Source: an uncultured bacterium
GTDB taxonomy: Bacteria > Bacillota > Clostridia > Peptostreptococcales > Anaerovoracaceae
DNA length: 11,330 nt
Direction: 5' to 3'
NCBI GenBank assembly: GCA_905214225.1
Contig: CAJMLL010000055.1
Location: 1-11,330 of the forward strand
Each line of letters begins with the position of its first letter. Positions within the stretch are counted from its first letter, which is position 1. The notes under the pieces were generated by a model. That model was not told where the DNA came from, did not search any database, and saw only the letters and a list, made by a program, of their open reading frames with translations. Shown in pieces: positions 1 to 6,535 of the stretch. The position numbers were made by a program, and so were the translations under genes.

Positions 1-9
1 ATAATTATA

Positions 10-39
10 TTAAAATCTAGAACTTTTGAGTGTTATAAT
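10..39 (+). promoter_or_regulatory. Probable sigma-A promoter of the metNIQ-like operon
   Basis: A perfect TATAAT -10 box lies at 34-39. A weak -35 candidate, TTAAAA (4 of 6 matches to TTGACA), lies at 10-15, an 18-base spacing. Transcription would begin near base 46 and leave a leader of about 65 nt before the ATG at 110. The -10 is convincing and the -35 is not. The window edge hides anything upstream, such as a SAM riboswitch or an activator site. Confidence 0.4.
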
Positions 40-77
40 CAAAGAGTTTTCATTCATTCCTCGTAAGTGGTATCTGG

Positions 78-92
78 AGACAATTGTTGTCT
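78..92 (+). promoter_or_regulatory. Small perfect inverted repeat in the metN leader
   Basis: AGACAA-TTG-TTGTCT is a perfect 6-bp dyad with a 3-base centre. It ends six bases before the AGGAGA ribosome binding site (98-103) of the first gene. It could be an RNA hairpin that tunes translation or a DNA operator; the sequence alone does not say which. It is too short and has no U-tract, so it is not a terminator. Confidence 0.4.
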
Positions 93-109
93 AAAACAGG
101 AGATAATAC

Positions 110-1102
110 ATGATTGAAATTGCACATTTGAGAAAGCAATGGGATTCAGATTCAGTTGTATTAAACGATATTAATCTGAAAATCCAGGATGGTGAGATTT
201 TTGCGCTGGTAGGCAGAAGTGGTGCAGGAAAATCCACATTATTGAGATGTATTAACGGATTAACATCTTATCAGTCGGGAAGTCTTAAAGTCAACAATCA
301 AGAGGTGCGAGAAATGACGGATATCCAATTGAGAGAATTCCGTCGTGACATTGGTATGATCTTTCAGCAGTTTTCTTTGCTTGAACGCGAAAACGTGTTT
401 AATAACGTTGCGCTTCCTATGCGTTGTTGGAAATACACGAAAGAAGAGATTAATCAAAAGGTTACAGAACTTTTAAAATTAGTTGGACTGGAGGATAAAG
501 CGAACGCAAGGCCAAGAAATTTATCAGGTGGGCAAAAGCAACGTGTGGCAATAGCACGAGCATTAACAATGAATCCATCAATTCTTCTTTGTGATGAAGC
601 CACATCTGCACTTGATCCAAATACGACAACAGCAATCCTTGATCTATTAAAAAAGATCAATGAGGAAATGGGGATAACAATAATCATTGTTACTCACCAG
701 ATGGAGGTGGTTCGACAAGTTTGCTCCCGTGCCTGTATTCTTGAACATGGAGAAATTTCATCGATTGGCAGTGTAAAAGATTTATTTATGAATCAGCCAA
801 AAGCACTGCTGCGTTTGCTTGGTGATGAGAATCAACATCTGCCGTCAGAGGGGATTAATGTTCGGATTGCTCAAACTATCAACTCTAGAGAACAAGGTGA
901 AGTATTTGCTTCGATGTACTCAGAATTAGGATTTATATTCTCAATTGTAGGAGGTACGATCCAATCGTATGAAAATGATAGAATAGGAATATTTACATTA
1001 AATATTACAGAAGATAGATGGCCGCAAATGATGGAATATCTGAATGATAAGGGAATCGCCTGGATTCCAGTCGAAGAAACGAAAGAAGAGGTACAGGGAT
1101 GA
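110..1102 (+). CDS. metN: MetN-type ABC transporter ATP-binding protein
   Basis: This is the cytoplasmic ATPase that drives a methionine-type (MUT family) ABC importer. The sequence shows Walker A GRSGAGKST (residues 35-43), the ABC signature LSGGQKQR (138-145), Walker B ILLCDE ending at E163, a D-loop SALD and the H-loop histidine at H196. Residues from about 250 to the end form the extra C-terminal domain (NIL/ACT-like) seen in MetN proteins, where it binds methionine and inhibits transport. The length, 330 aa, is close to the family norm of about 340. The start at ATG 110 has AGGAGA 6 bases upstream. The stop overlaps the start of the permease gene (ATGA), so translation is coupled. The family call is secure. 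The substrate is inferred, and the altered binding protein two genes downstream makes plain methionine less certain. Confidence 0.93.
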   Translation: MIEIAHLRKQWDSDSVVLNDINLKIQDGEIFALVGRSGAGKSTLLRCINGLTSYQSGSLKVNNQEVREMTDIQLREFRRDIGMIFQQFSLLERENVFNNVALPMRCWKYTKEEINQKVTELLKLVGLEDKANARPRNLSGGQKQRVAIARALTMNPSILLCDEATSALDPNTTTAILDLLKKINEEMGITIIIVTHQMEVVRQVCSRACILEHGEISSIGSVKDLFMNQPKALLRLLGDENQHLPSEGINVRIAQTINSREQGEVFASMYSELGFIFSIVGGTIQSYENDRIGIFTLNITEDRWPQMMEYLNDKGIAWIPVEETKEEVQG

Positions 1103-1767
1103 CATTAACAAATTTTACGTTTACTGAAATTGTAAAAATGCTGATCGTCCCAGCCTTTTTTGCGACTTTAAGAATGTTGATTATCTCTGGAATTCTATCA
1201 ACATTATTTGGCTTTCTGTTAGGTGTTCTTCTTGTTGTAACAGAAAAAGGAGGGTTATGTGAAAACTTGATTATCAACAGGATATTCGATTTTGTTGTGA
1301 ACACTATCCGTTCATTTCCGTTCATTATATTAATGATATCAATTATACCTTTGACAAGATTAATTGCAGGGACATCGATTGGTGAGACAGCAGCATTAGT
1401 GCCATTAACAATAGCCTGTACGCCGTTCATGGCAAGGATATTTCAAAACAGTTTAAAAGAAGTAGACCCTGCCTTGATTGAAGCTGCGCAGTCTTTTGGC
1501 GCATCAAAAAAGCAGATTGTAATCAAAGTAATGTTAAAAGAATCTGTTCCATCGATCATTTCCGGACTATGCCTTGGAATAATAAATTTGCTTGGATGTA
1601 CAGCAATGGCTGGAACCATTGGTGCAGGAGGCCTTGGAGCGGTGGCACTGCAATATGGATATCAAAATTTTAATCAGCAGATTATGTATTCTATTGTCGT
1701 GATCTTAATTGTCATGGTTGCCTTTATTCAATATTTTGGTGACTGGTTGTACAAGAAGATAAAGTAA
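1099..1767 (+). CDS. metI: MetI-type ABC transporter permease
   Basis: This is the membrane subunit of the importer and would form a homodimer gated by the MetN-like ATPase. The 222-aa length and about five hydrophobic segments (roughly 12-45, 70-93, 95-120, 150-175 and 196-217) match MetI, which has five transmembrane helices. The coupling-loop EAA motif is visible at residues 128-135 (EAAQSFGA), followed by a V-x-L stretch in which the usual LP is LK. The GTIGAGGLG stretch after it is also typical of MetI. The ATG overlaps the metN stop by four bases (ATGA) and has purine-rich AGAGG and AGGG upstream. Strong coupling to metN supports a single transporter. Confidence 0.93.
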   Translation: MTLTNFTFTEIVKMLIVPAFFATLRMLIISGILSTLFGFLLGVLLVVTEKGGLCENLIINRIFDFVVNTIRSFPFIILMISIIPLTRLIAGTSIGETAALVPLTIACTPFMARIFQNSLKEVDPALIEAAQSFGASKKQIVIKVMLKESVPSIISGLCLGIINLLGCTAMAGTIGAGGLGAVALQYGYQNFNQQIMYSIVVILIVMVAFIQYFGDWLYKKIK

Positions 1768-1777
1768 TTGATGTAGC

Positions 1778-1797
1778 TATCTGAGATAACTCAGATA
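1778..1797 (+). promoter_or_regulatory. Intercistronic hairpin between permease and binding-protein genes
   Basis: TATCTGAG-ATAA-CTCAGATA is a perfect 8-bp stem with a 4-base loop. It lies 10 bases after the permease stop and 12 bases before the GAGGAG ribosome binding site of the lipoprotein gene. It has no U-tract, so it is unlikely to be a terminator. In ABC operons such hairpins often protect or separately dose the mRNA of the highly expressed binding protein; that role here is inference. Confidence 0.5.
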
Positions 1798-1818
1798 AAA
1801 GTAATGTGAGGAGTTTTT

Positions 1819-2646
1819 ATGAAAAATAAGACAAAAATTGTCGCTGTCATTCTGATTACAGTACTTACTTTTGTATTTGCGGCAGGATGCGGAAGCAGCA
1901 AGACAAATCAAAAGGAATCGACTAAAAAGAATATTACAATCGGGGTTCGTTCTGATCTCGTCGGAATGTATAAGGTTATCAAACCAGTTCTTGAGAAAAA
2001 AGGTTATAAAGTTACGATGAAATCGTTTGATGACAGCGTTCAGCCGAATCAGGCTCTGAAAGAAGGAAGTATTGACATTAACTGGTATCAGCATGAGCCT
2101 TATATGAAGAGTTATAACAAGGAAAATAATACCAATTTTGTAATGATAAAGCCAAAGACTTATGCTCCGCTGTTCGCGATGTATTCATCGAAATATAAAA
2201 AAGTATCGGATATTCCTGACGGTGCAACGATTGGACTTTGCAATGACGCAACTAATCAGGATCGTGGCCTGAGACTTCTTCAGAAAGAAAAACTGATTAA
2301 ACTGGATCCATCTGTTAAAGTGGCAACAATACATGATATTAAAAATAATCCGAAACACCTAAAGTTTAAGGAAGCTGAAATGTCAGTATTACCGCAGTCA
2401 ATTGATGATGTCGATGCAATCTGTCTTGCTGGACTGCATATGGTTAATGCAGGGAAAAATGCAAATGACTATCTGGCTAAGTCGAATGATGATAAAGAAT
2501 ATGCGGTAGGTTTTGTCGTAAATAAAAAGGATCAGAACGCAAAGTGGGCAAAGGATATTGCAAAAGCAGTTCAGTGTAAAGAGCTCGCTGATTACCTGAA
2601 GAAGGATTCAAAAGGTGCACTTATCCCGATGTGGGATGCAAAGTAA
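1819..2646 (+). CDS. metQ: MetQ/NlpA-type substrate-binding lipoprotein with atypical ligand motifs
   Basis: This is the extracellular substrate-binding lipoprotein of the importer (NLPA/Lipoprotein_9 family). The N-terminus has a signal peptide (KNKTK, then hydrophobic 7-20) and a lipobox AAGC with the lipidated Cys at residue 24. Family hallmarks are NWYQHEPYM (88-96), DGATI followed by NDATN (142-146) and DIKNNPK. Two pocket motifs depart from the usual MetQ pattern as I know it. The segment before NDATN reads GLC rather than the common I-P. The segment usually resembling DAAVIN-GNYA reads VDAICLAGLH (198-207), without the asparagine expected there. Length (275 aa) is normal. The start is ATG 1819 with GAGGAG upstream. 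It is co-transcribed with the ATPase, the permease and the downstream UroD-like gene. The family is certain; methionine as ligand is not. Confidence 0.88.
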   Translation: MKNKTKIVAVILITVLTFVFAAGCGSSKTNQKESTKKNITIGVRSDLVGMYKVIKPVLEKKGYKVTMKSFDDSVQPNQALKEGSIDINWYQHEPYMKSYNKENNTNFVMIKPKTYAPLFAMYSSKYKKVSDIPDGATIGLCNDATNQDRGLRLLQKEKLIKLDPSVKVATIHDIKNNPKHLKFKEAEMSVLPQSIDDVDAICLAGLHMVNAGKNANDYLAKSNDDKEYAVGFVVNKKDQNAKWAKDIAKAVQCKELADYLKKDSKGALIPMWDAK

Positions 2647-2661
2647 GAAAGGATTGCGTTT

Positions 2662-3750
2662 ATGGATTTGATTAGATTAGAAATGACCCCCAAAGAGCGT
2701 GCAAAGGCTTACGCAATGGGTAAGGAAGTCGATCGAATTCCAACCAATCTAAGTGCGGGGGAGACAGCTCCCCCGCTTTATGGTTATGACATTTGTGATT
2801 ATTATTTCTCAGCTGACGCTATGGTTGCAGTTGAAAGTGGACTTGCGGAAGATTTTCAAGCAGATAATATGGGAATAGGCCTGGGACTTCGGACACTGCC
2901 AGAAGCATTAGGATGTAAATTAGAGTATCCAAAAAAACGTGTTTCTTATATTGTTAAACCAGCGTTTACATCATGGGATGAGATGGAATTGAGAGAATTG
3001 GTTGATGTCCGTAAAGACGGTCGTTTTCCAATTATTACGGAAGCATTTCAGCGTCTGATGGATAAATATGGTTCGGTCAGAAATTTTGGAAGTGGACTTG
3101 CAGGACCTTTTACAACAGCTGCGAGCTTGGTTGGAACAGAAAAGTTCCTGATTTCTATGATAAAAGAGAAAGGTCGGGTTCATCAATTACTGCAATATAG
3201 TACAGATTGTGTTGTGAAGTGCTGTAAAGAGCTACACGAGATACTTGGAATTAATTTTATGCTTTCAGAACCGATGGGTTCAAAAAATATGATCGGAAAG
3301 CGTCAGTTTGACGAATTCTTTTTACCGTATCTTAACCAGGCAGTAAAAAGGATGAATCAATTTCAGGGGAAAACATCTCTCCACATCTGCGGAAAAACAA
3401 GAGATCGATGGGATGAGGTCGTTGATTCGGGAATATGCAATTTTTGGGTTGATAATTGTGAGGATTTACGTGAACTAAAAGATAATTATGGAGATCGAAT
3501 CGGAATCACCGGAAATATTCCACCAGTTGACGTTTTGAAATTAGGAACAAAAGAGGATATCTATAAAGCGATCAGGGAATCCATTCAAAAGGCGGGAGAT
3601 AATCCGATGGGGTATACAATTTGTCCCGGATGTACAACTCCAGAGGGAACCACTAAAGAGAATATGATATATTTTATGAATGCTGCGGCAGTCTATGGAA
3701 GAGGTGCCAGAAAGGGATATCTACCAAAAGGTATCTTAGACAACCAATGA
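2662..3750 (+). CDS. UroD-superfamily (MtaA/CmuA-like) zinc methyltransferase
   Basis: This protein belongs to the uroporphyrinogen decarboxylase superfamily. It resembles the MtaA/MtbA/CmuA methyltransferase branch, which moves methyl groups between a corrinoid and a thiol, rather than true haem-pathway UroD. The sequence shows the opening TPKERAKAY...DRIP, a GPFTTAAS segment, SEPMGSKNMIG, then H241-x-C243 (LHICGK), GNIPPVDVLKLGT and a C-P-G-C pair (C321, C324) followed by TTPEGTTKEN. H-x-C plus a late Cys is the zinc/thiol-binding pattern of MtaA-type enzymes; the N-terminal MRQAGRY motif of true UroD is absent. Length, 362 aa, fits. The start at ATG 2662 has GAAAGGA 8 bases upstream, and the gene lies 15 bases after metQ, so it is the last gene of the transporter operon. 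No corrinoid protein is visible, so methyl donor and acceptor are unknown. Confidence 0.85.
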   Translation: MDLIRLEMTPKERAKAYAMGKEVDRIPTNLSAGETAPPLYGYDICDYYFSADAMVAVESGLAEDFQADNMGIGLGLRTLPEALGCKLEYPKKRVSYIVKPAFTSWDEMELRELVDVRKDGRFPIITEAFQRLMDKYGSVRNFGSGLAGPFTTAASLVGTEKFLISMIKEKGRVHQLLQYSTDCVVKCCKELHEILGINFMLSEPMGSKNMIGKRQFDEFFLPYLNQAVKRMNQFQGKTSLHICGKTRDRWDEVVDSGICNFWVDNCEDLRELKDNYGDRIGITGNIPPVDVLKLGTKEDIYKAIRESIQKAGDNPMGYTICPGCTTPEGTTKENMIYFMNAAAVYGRGARKGYLPKGILDNQ

Positions 3751-3765
3751 TCCACACTCGTATCA

Positions 3766-3812
3766 CGGATTCCTTATCTAATCAGAAGGGATCCGCTTTT
3801 GCTTTTTCTTTC
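3766..3812 (+). terminator. Intrinsic terminator ending the transporter-methyltransferase operon
   Basis: The stem CGGATTCCTT (3766-3775) pairs with AAGGGATCCG (3786-3795) over 10 bp with one T-G wobble and a 10-base loop. It is followed by a T-rich tail interrupted by single G and C bases. It lies 15 bases after the methyltransferase stop and isolates the A/T-rich operon from pnp. Confidence 0.88.
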
Positions 3813-3902
3813 CTAAATCTTTTTCAAATAAATGCAGACCTGATGCCCAATATATGATAAAATAACAAGCGTTTAAGAGATTTGAATATTACTGGACTAA
3901 AC

Positions 3903-3927
3903 AGGAGGGAGTTGTTTACAAGGAATG
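3903..3927 (+). promoter_or_regulatory. pnp ribosome binding site with unusually long spacing
   Basis: The strong Shine-Dalgarno sequence AGGAGGG (3903-3909) lies 15 bases before the ATG at 3925, well beyond the usual 5-9. A second purine run, AAGGA (3920-3924), touches the ATG directly. No in-frame start codon lies between them, and protein homology supports the ATG. The region 3813-3902 carries an AT-rich stretch with TATGAT (3853-3858) and TAAAAT (3858-3863) as possible -10 boxes, but I see no matching -35. Confidence 0.5.
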
Positions 3928-6036
3928 GCGAGATTTACGGATTACAGGACATTTAAGACGGCGCTGGGAGGAAGACTGCTGCAGATTGAAATCGGCAAGT
4001 TTGCCGAGCAGGCGAACGGCGCTGCAATGGTGCGCTACGGTGATTCCGCAGTGCTGGTTACGGCGTGCGCATCTGATGAGCCGCGTGCAGACGTGGACTT
4101 TTTCCCGCTGAGCTGTGACTATGAGGAGAGAATGTACGCGGGTGGAAAGATCCCGGGTGGATTCATCAGAAGAGAGGGACGTCCGAGCGAAAAAGCCGTT
4201 CTGAGCTCCCGACTGATGGACAGACCGCTCAGACCTTTGTTCCCGAAGGGCTTCTTCAATGATGTCGAGGTTGAGGCGCTGGTTATGTCTGTTGACCCGG
4301 ATTGTGAGACAGACATTATGGCGATGATCGGATCTTCCGTTGCTCTGGCAATTTCTGACATTCCGTGGGACGGACCGACGGGTTCTGTCCGTGTCGGACG
4401 TGTGGACGGCCAGCTGGTCATCAACCCGACGCAGGAGCAGAGAGAGCAGAGCGACATCAACCTGACGGTTGCCGGAACCAAGGAAGCCATCATGATGGTT
4501 GAGGCCGGCGCAAAGGAAGTTCCTGAAATGGAAATGCTCGATGCCATCTGGTTTGCGCATGACGAGATCAAGAAGCTCTGTGAGTTCATCGAGGAGATCG
4601 TCGCAGAAGTCGGCAAGCCGAAGCGCGAGGTTGAGCTTTACAAGATTCCGGAAGACATCGATGAGAAGGTCAGAGCATTCGCTTATGACAAAATGAAAGA
4701 AGCTGTTCATAACTCCGACAAGATGACACGTCTGGATAACATGAACGCCGTAGAAGTGGAAACACAGGAGCATTTTGCCGAGGAATATCCGGACAATGAG
4801 TCCGATATCGCAAATGTTCTTTACAATATTACCAAGGAGTGCGTAAGAAGTTCTATTCTGGATGACGGCGTACGCCCGGACGACCGCAAGCTGGACGAGA
4901 TTCGTCCGGTATGGTGCGAGACCGGTGTTCTTCCGAGAGTTCACGGAACTGGCCTCTTCAAGAGAGGACAGACACAGGTCCTGTCTTCCTGCACACTGGC
5001 TCCGCTTTCTGAGTCCCAGAAAATCGACGGTCTCACCGAGCAGACCGAGAAGCGCTACATGCATCATTACAACTTCCCGGGATTCTGCACAGGCGAGTCC
5101 AAGAAGCCGAGATCACCAGGAAGAAGAGAAATCGGACACGGCGCTCTTGCTGAGCGTGCTCTGCTGCCGGTCGTTCCTTCCAAGGAGGAATTCCCGTATG
5201 CCATCCGTGTCGTCTCCGACGTACTGTCTTCCAACGGTTCTTCATCCATGGCGTCCACTTGTGGATCCTGCCTGGCACTGATGGATGCCGGTGTTCCGAT
5301 CAAGCGCCCGGTTGCCGGAATTGCAATGGGACTGATTGAGCGTGTGGAAGAGGACGGATCTTCCAAGATGGCCATCCTGAGCGATATTCAGGGCATGGAA
5401 GACTTCCTCGGCGACATGGACTTCAAGGTTACCGGAACAGAGGTCGGTGTAACCGCCATGCAGATGGATATCAAGGTTCACGGACTTTCTAAGGATATCA
5501 TGGAGAAGGCCCTGCGTCAGGCAAGAGAAGGCCGCATGCATATCATGAAGATCATGCTTGAGGAAATCCCTGAGCCGCGCAAGGAGCTGTCCAAGTGGGC
5601 TCCGAGATGCATCGCGATGCGCATTGATCCGGATAAGATCCGCATCGTCATCGGACCGGGAGGAAAAACCATCAACTCCATCGTTGAGGATACCGGCGTA
5701 AAGATCGACATCTCCGAGGATGACCCGGGTCTGGTTACCATCTACAGAGATAATGCTGAGGCTGCTGAAGAGGCAATGGACAGAATCAAGCTGATCACTG
5801 CAGACGTAGAGGTCGGCGGTGTCTATGAGGGAGAAGTAAAGAGAATCATGCCGTTCGGCGCATTCATCGAGATCCTGCCTGGCAAGGAAGGTCTGCTTCA
5901 CATCTCCAAGATGGCGCGTCACCATGTCGATAAGGTCGAGGACATCATGAACATCGGCGACAAAGTCGAGGTCAAGGTTGCGGAAATCGATAAGCAGAAC
6001 CGCATCAATCTGGTCAGAACCAAGCTGCCGAGATAG
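3925..6036 (+). CDS. pnp: Polynucleotide phosphorylase (PNPase)
   Basis: PNPase degrades RNA 3'-to-5' by phosphorolysis, releasing nucleoside diphosphates, and can add heteropolymeric tails. It acts as a cytoplasmic homotrimer, often with RNA helicases. All five domains are present in 703 aa, a normal length: RNase PH core 1 (about 10-145, with FFPLSCDYEERMYAGGKIPGGF), an all-helical linker (about 150-240), RNase PH core 2 (about 315-540), KH (about 560-620, loop GPGG at 577-580) and S1 (about 630-700). Catalytic motifs are intact: GRREIGHG (399-406), SNGSSSMAS (436-444), and Asp493 and Asp499, which match by motif the metal-binding aspartates of E. coli PNPase. Codons are G/C-rich, unlike the operon upstream. 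It is flanked by its own terminator, and no rpsO is visible before it. The start is ATG 3925 despite the odd Shine-Dalgarno spacing. Confidence 0.98.
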   Translation: MARFTDYRTFKTALGGRLLQIEIGKFAEQANGAAMVRYGDSAVLVTACASDEPRADVDFFPLSCDYEERMYAGGKIPGGFIRREGRPSEKAVLSSRLMDRPLRPLFPKGFFNDVEVEALVMSVDPDCETDIMAMIGSSVALAISDIPWDGPTGSVRVGRVDGQLVINPTQEQREQSDINLTVAGTKEAIMMVEAGAKEVPEMEMLDAIWFAHDEIKKLCEFIEEIVAEVGKPKREVELYKIPEDIDEKVRAFAYDKMKEAVHNSDKMTRLDNMNAVEVETQEHFAEEYPDNESDIANVLYNITKECVRSSILDDGVRPDDRKLDEIRPVWCETGVLPRVHGTGLFKRGQTQVLSSCTLAPLSESQKIDGLTEQTEKRYMHHYNFPGFCTGESKKPRSPGRREIGHGALAERALLPVVPSKEEFPYAIRVVSDVLSSNGSSSMASTCGSCLALMDAGVPIKRPVAGIAMGLIERVEEDGSSKMAILSDIQGMEDFLGDMDFKVTGTEVGVTAMQMDIKVHGLSKDIMEKALRQAREGRMHIMKIMLEEIPEPRKELSKWAPRCIAMRIDPDKIRIVIGPGGKTINSIVEDTGVKIDISEDDPGLVTIYRDNAEAAEEAMDRIKLITADVEVGGVYEGEVKRIMPFGAFIEILPGKEGLLHISKMARHHVDKVEDIMNIGDKVEVKVAEIDKQNRINLVRTKLPR

Positions 6037-6067
6037 TCAGAGATTACAGAGCTGAGCTCTTAAAATA

Positions 6068-6111
6068 CAGGAAAGCTTACGCAGAAAAGCAGGCTTTCCT
6101 GTTTTTCTTTT
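6068..6111 (+). terminator. Intrinsic terminator of pnp
   Basis: CAGGAAAGC (6068-6076) pairs perfectly with GCTTTCCTG (6093-6101) across a 16-base loop, followed directly by TTTTTCTTTT. It begins 31 bases after the pnp stop codon and fits a classical Rho-independent terminator. Confidence 0.92.
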
Positions 6112-6124
6112 GTCCCGGGACAAA
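6109..6124. repeat. Perfect 16-base palindrome between two terminators
   Basis: TTTGTCCCGGGACAAA is a perfect palindrome with no spacer, sitting exactly between the pnp terminator and the bidirectional terminator. It could be a DNA-binding site for a dimeric protein. It could also be incidental to the T-tract and the A-rich start of the next stem. It has no loop bases, so it would be a poor RNA hairpin. Confidence 0.5.
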
Positions 6125-6126
6125 GC

Positions 6127-6165
6127 AAAAGCCTTCGGAATCATTGAAATTCCAAAGGCTTTTTT
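6127..6165. terminator. Bidirectional intrinsic terminator between pnp and the small minus-strand gene
   Basis: AAAAGCCTTCGGAAT (6127-6141) pairs with ATTCCAAAGGCTTTT (6149-6163), 14 pairs with one C-A mismatch and a 7-base loop. Reading plus, the stem ends in a T-run. Reading minus, it ends in TTTTGCTTTG. It therefore serves as a backup stop for pnp and as the terminator for the convergent small gene, whose stop codon lies at 6220-6222. Confidence 0.85.
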
Positions 6166-6169
6166 ACTT

Positions 6170-6185
6170 GAGTGAACAGTCACTC
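6170..6185. promoter_or_regulatory. GAGTGA-ACAG-TCACTC dyad, possible repressor site
   Basis: This is a perfect 6-bp inverted repeat with a 4-base centre. Compact dyads of this shape are typical operators of TetR/AcrR-type repressors, which often sit just upstream of the regulator gene. Here no such gene follows: downstream is an AGGTGA-like ribosome site (6205-6210) with no open frame of interest, then the end of the convergent small gene. It may be a relic of a lost regulator, or chance. Confidence 0.35.
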
Positions 6186-6219
6186 GTTGAAGAAGTATGT
6201 AAATGAGGTGAACACTTTT

Positions 6220-6453
6220 TCAGCGCCGTCTTGCGGCGTTTACGCTGGAGAGGAAGATGACATTGTCTGTGGACGCTGTCTCTTTCTTCTGTGCGTTATA
6301 ACCGGATGTGTTCAGTTTCTTCCAGCGGCCTTTCTTCTCCGATGGAAACTGAATAATCTGATGATCGTCTTTTTCCTGTTCGGTGAACCTGCATACGCAG
6401 GCATAAACCAATGCGGCCAGTACCGCAAGTCCAAGTGCAAGAAGCGGCATCAT
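6220..6453 (-). CDS. Small single-pass membrane protein, unknown function
   Basis: I do not recognise this protein. From the ATG at 6453 it is 77 aa. It has one N-terminal hydrophobic segment (residues 3-21, rich in Leu, Ala and Val, with two Cys at its end), then a polar, lysine-rich tail of about 55 residues ending in RRR. The tail holds two short hydrophobic patches, HQIIQF and NVIFLS. Upstream on the minus strand lies GAAAGGA (6470-6464), 10 bases before this ATG; a GTG at 6462 and a second ATG at 6450 are alternative starts. Codon choice matches the surrounding genes, an AT-rich promoter-like region precedes it, and a bidirectional terminator follows it. The opposite-strand frame (6172-6501) lacks a ribosome site and looks less protein-like. 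The topology suggests a membrane-anchored protein with a cytoplasmic tail. Confidence 0.6.
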   Translation of the reverse strand: MMPLLALGLAVLAALVYACVCRFTEQEKDDHQIIQFPSEKKGRWKKLNTSGYNAQKKETASTDNVIFLSSVNAARRR

Positions 6454-6520
6454 ATGCAACACATCCTTTCTGTTTTTCTCAATCTGAAACCCCTTGTTTG
6501 ATGTCCCTTTTGTTATCTTT

Positions 6521-6535
6521 GATTATATTATAATC
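6521..6535 (-). promoter_or_regulatory. Probable -10 region of the small minus-strand gene, within a perfect dyad
   Basis: GATTATATTATAATC is a perfect 7-1-7 inverted repeat. It yields two overlapping TATAAT boxes on the minus strand (6527-6522 and 6532-6527) and one on the plus strand (6529-6534). For the minus-strand gene this gives a leader of about 60 nt. The best -35 candidates are poor (TGGATT or a T-run). It could also be an operator, or a promoter firing in both directions. Confidence 0.4.

Noticed and set aside
1..109. SAM or T-box riboswitch upstream of the Met-type transporter
   Set aside because: Only about 65 nt of leader lie downstream of the predicted promoter, and neither conserved core is visible. 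DNA before the window cannot be judged.
2662..3750. HemE (haem-pathway uroporphyrinogen decarboxylase)
   Set aside because: The N-terminal MRQAGRY motif is missing, while the H-x-C and late Cys zinc site of MtaA-type methyltransferases is present. The gene is also in a transporter operon with no haem genes.
3916..5067. Minus-strand open frame of 383 codons inside pnp
   Set aside because: It is a long shadow frame opposite a complete, conserved PNPase. Its product has no recognisable domain and the frame has no promoter or ribosome site.
6172..6501. Plus-strand open frame of 109 codons opposite the small membrane-protein gene
   Set aside because: It begins at a GTG inside the GAGTGA dyad with no ribosome site. 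Its sequence is the antisense shadow of the better supported minus-strand gene.
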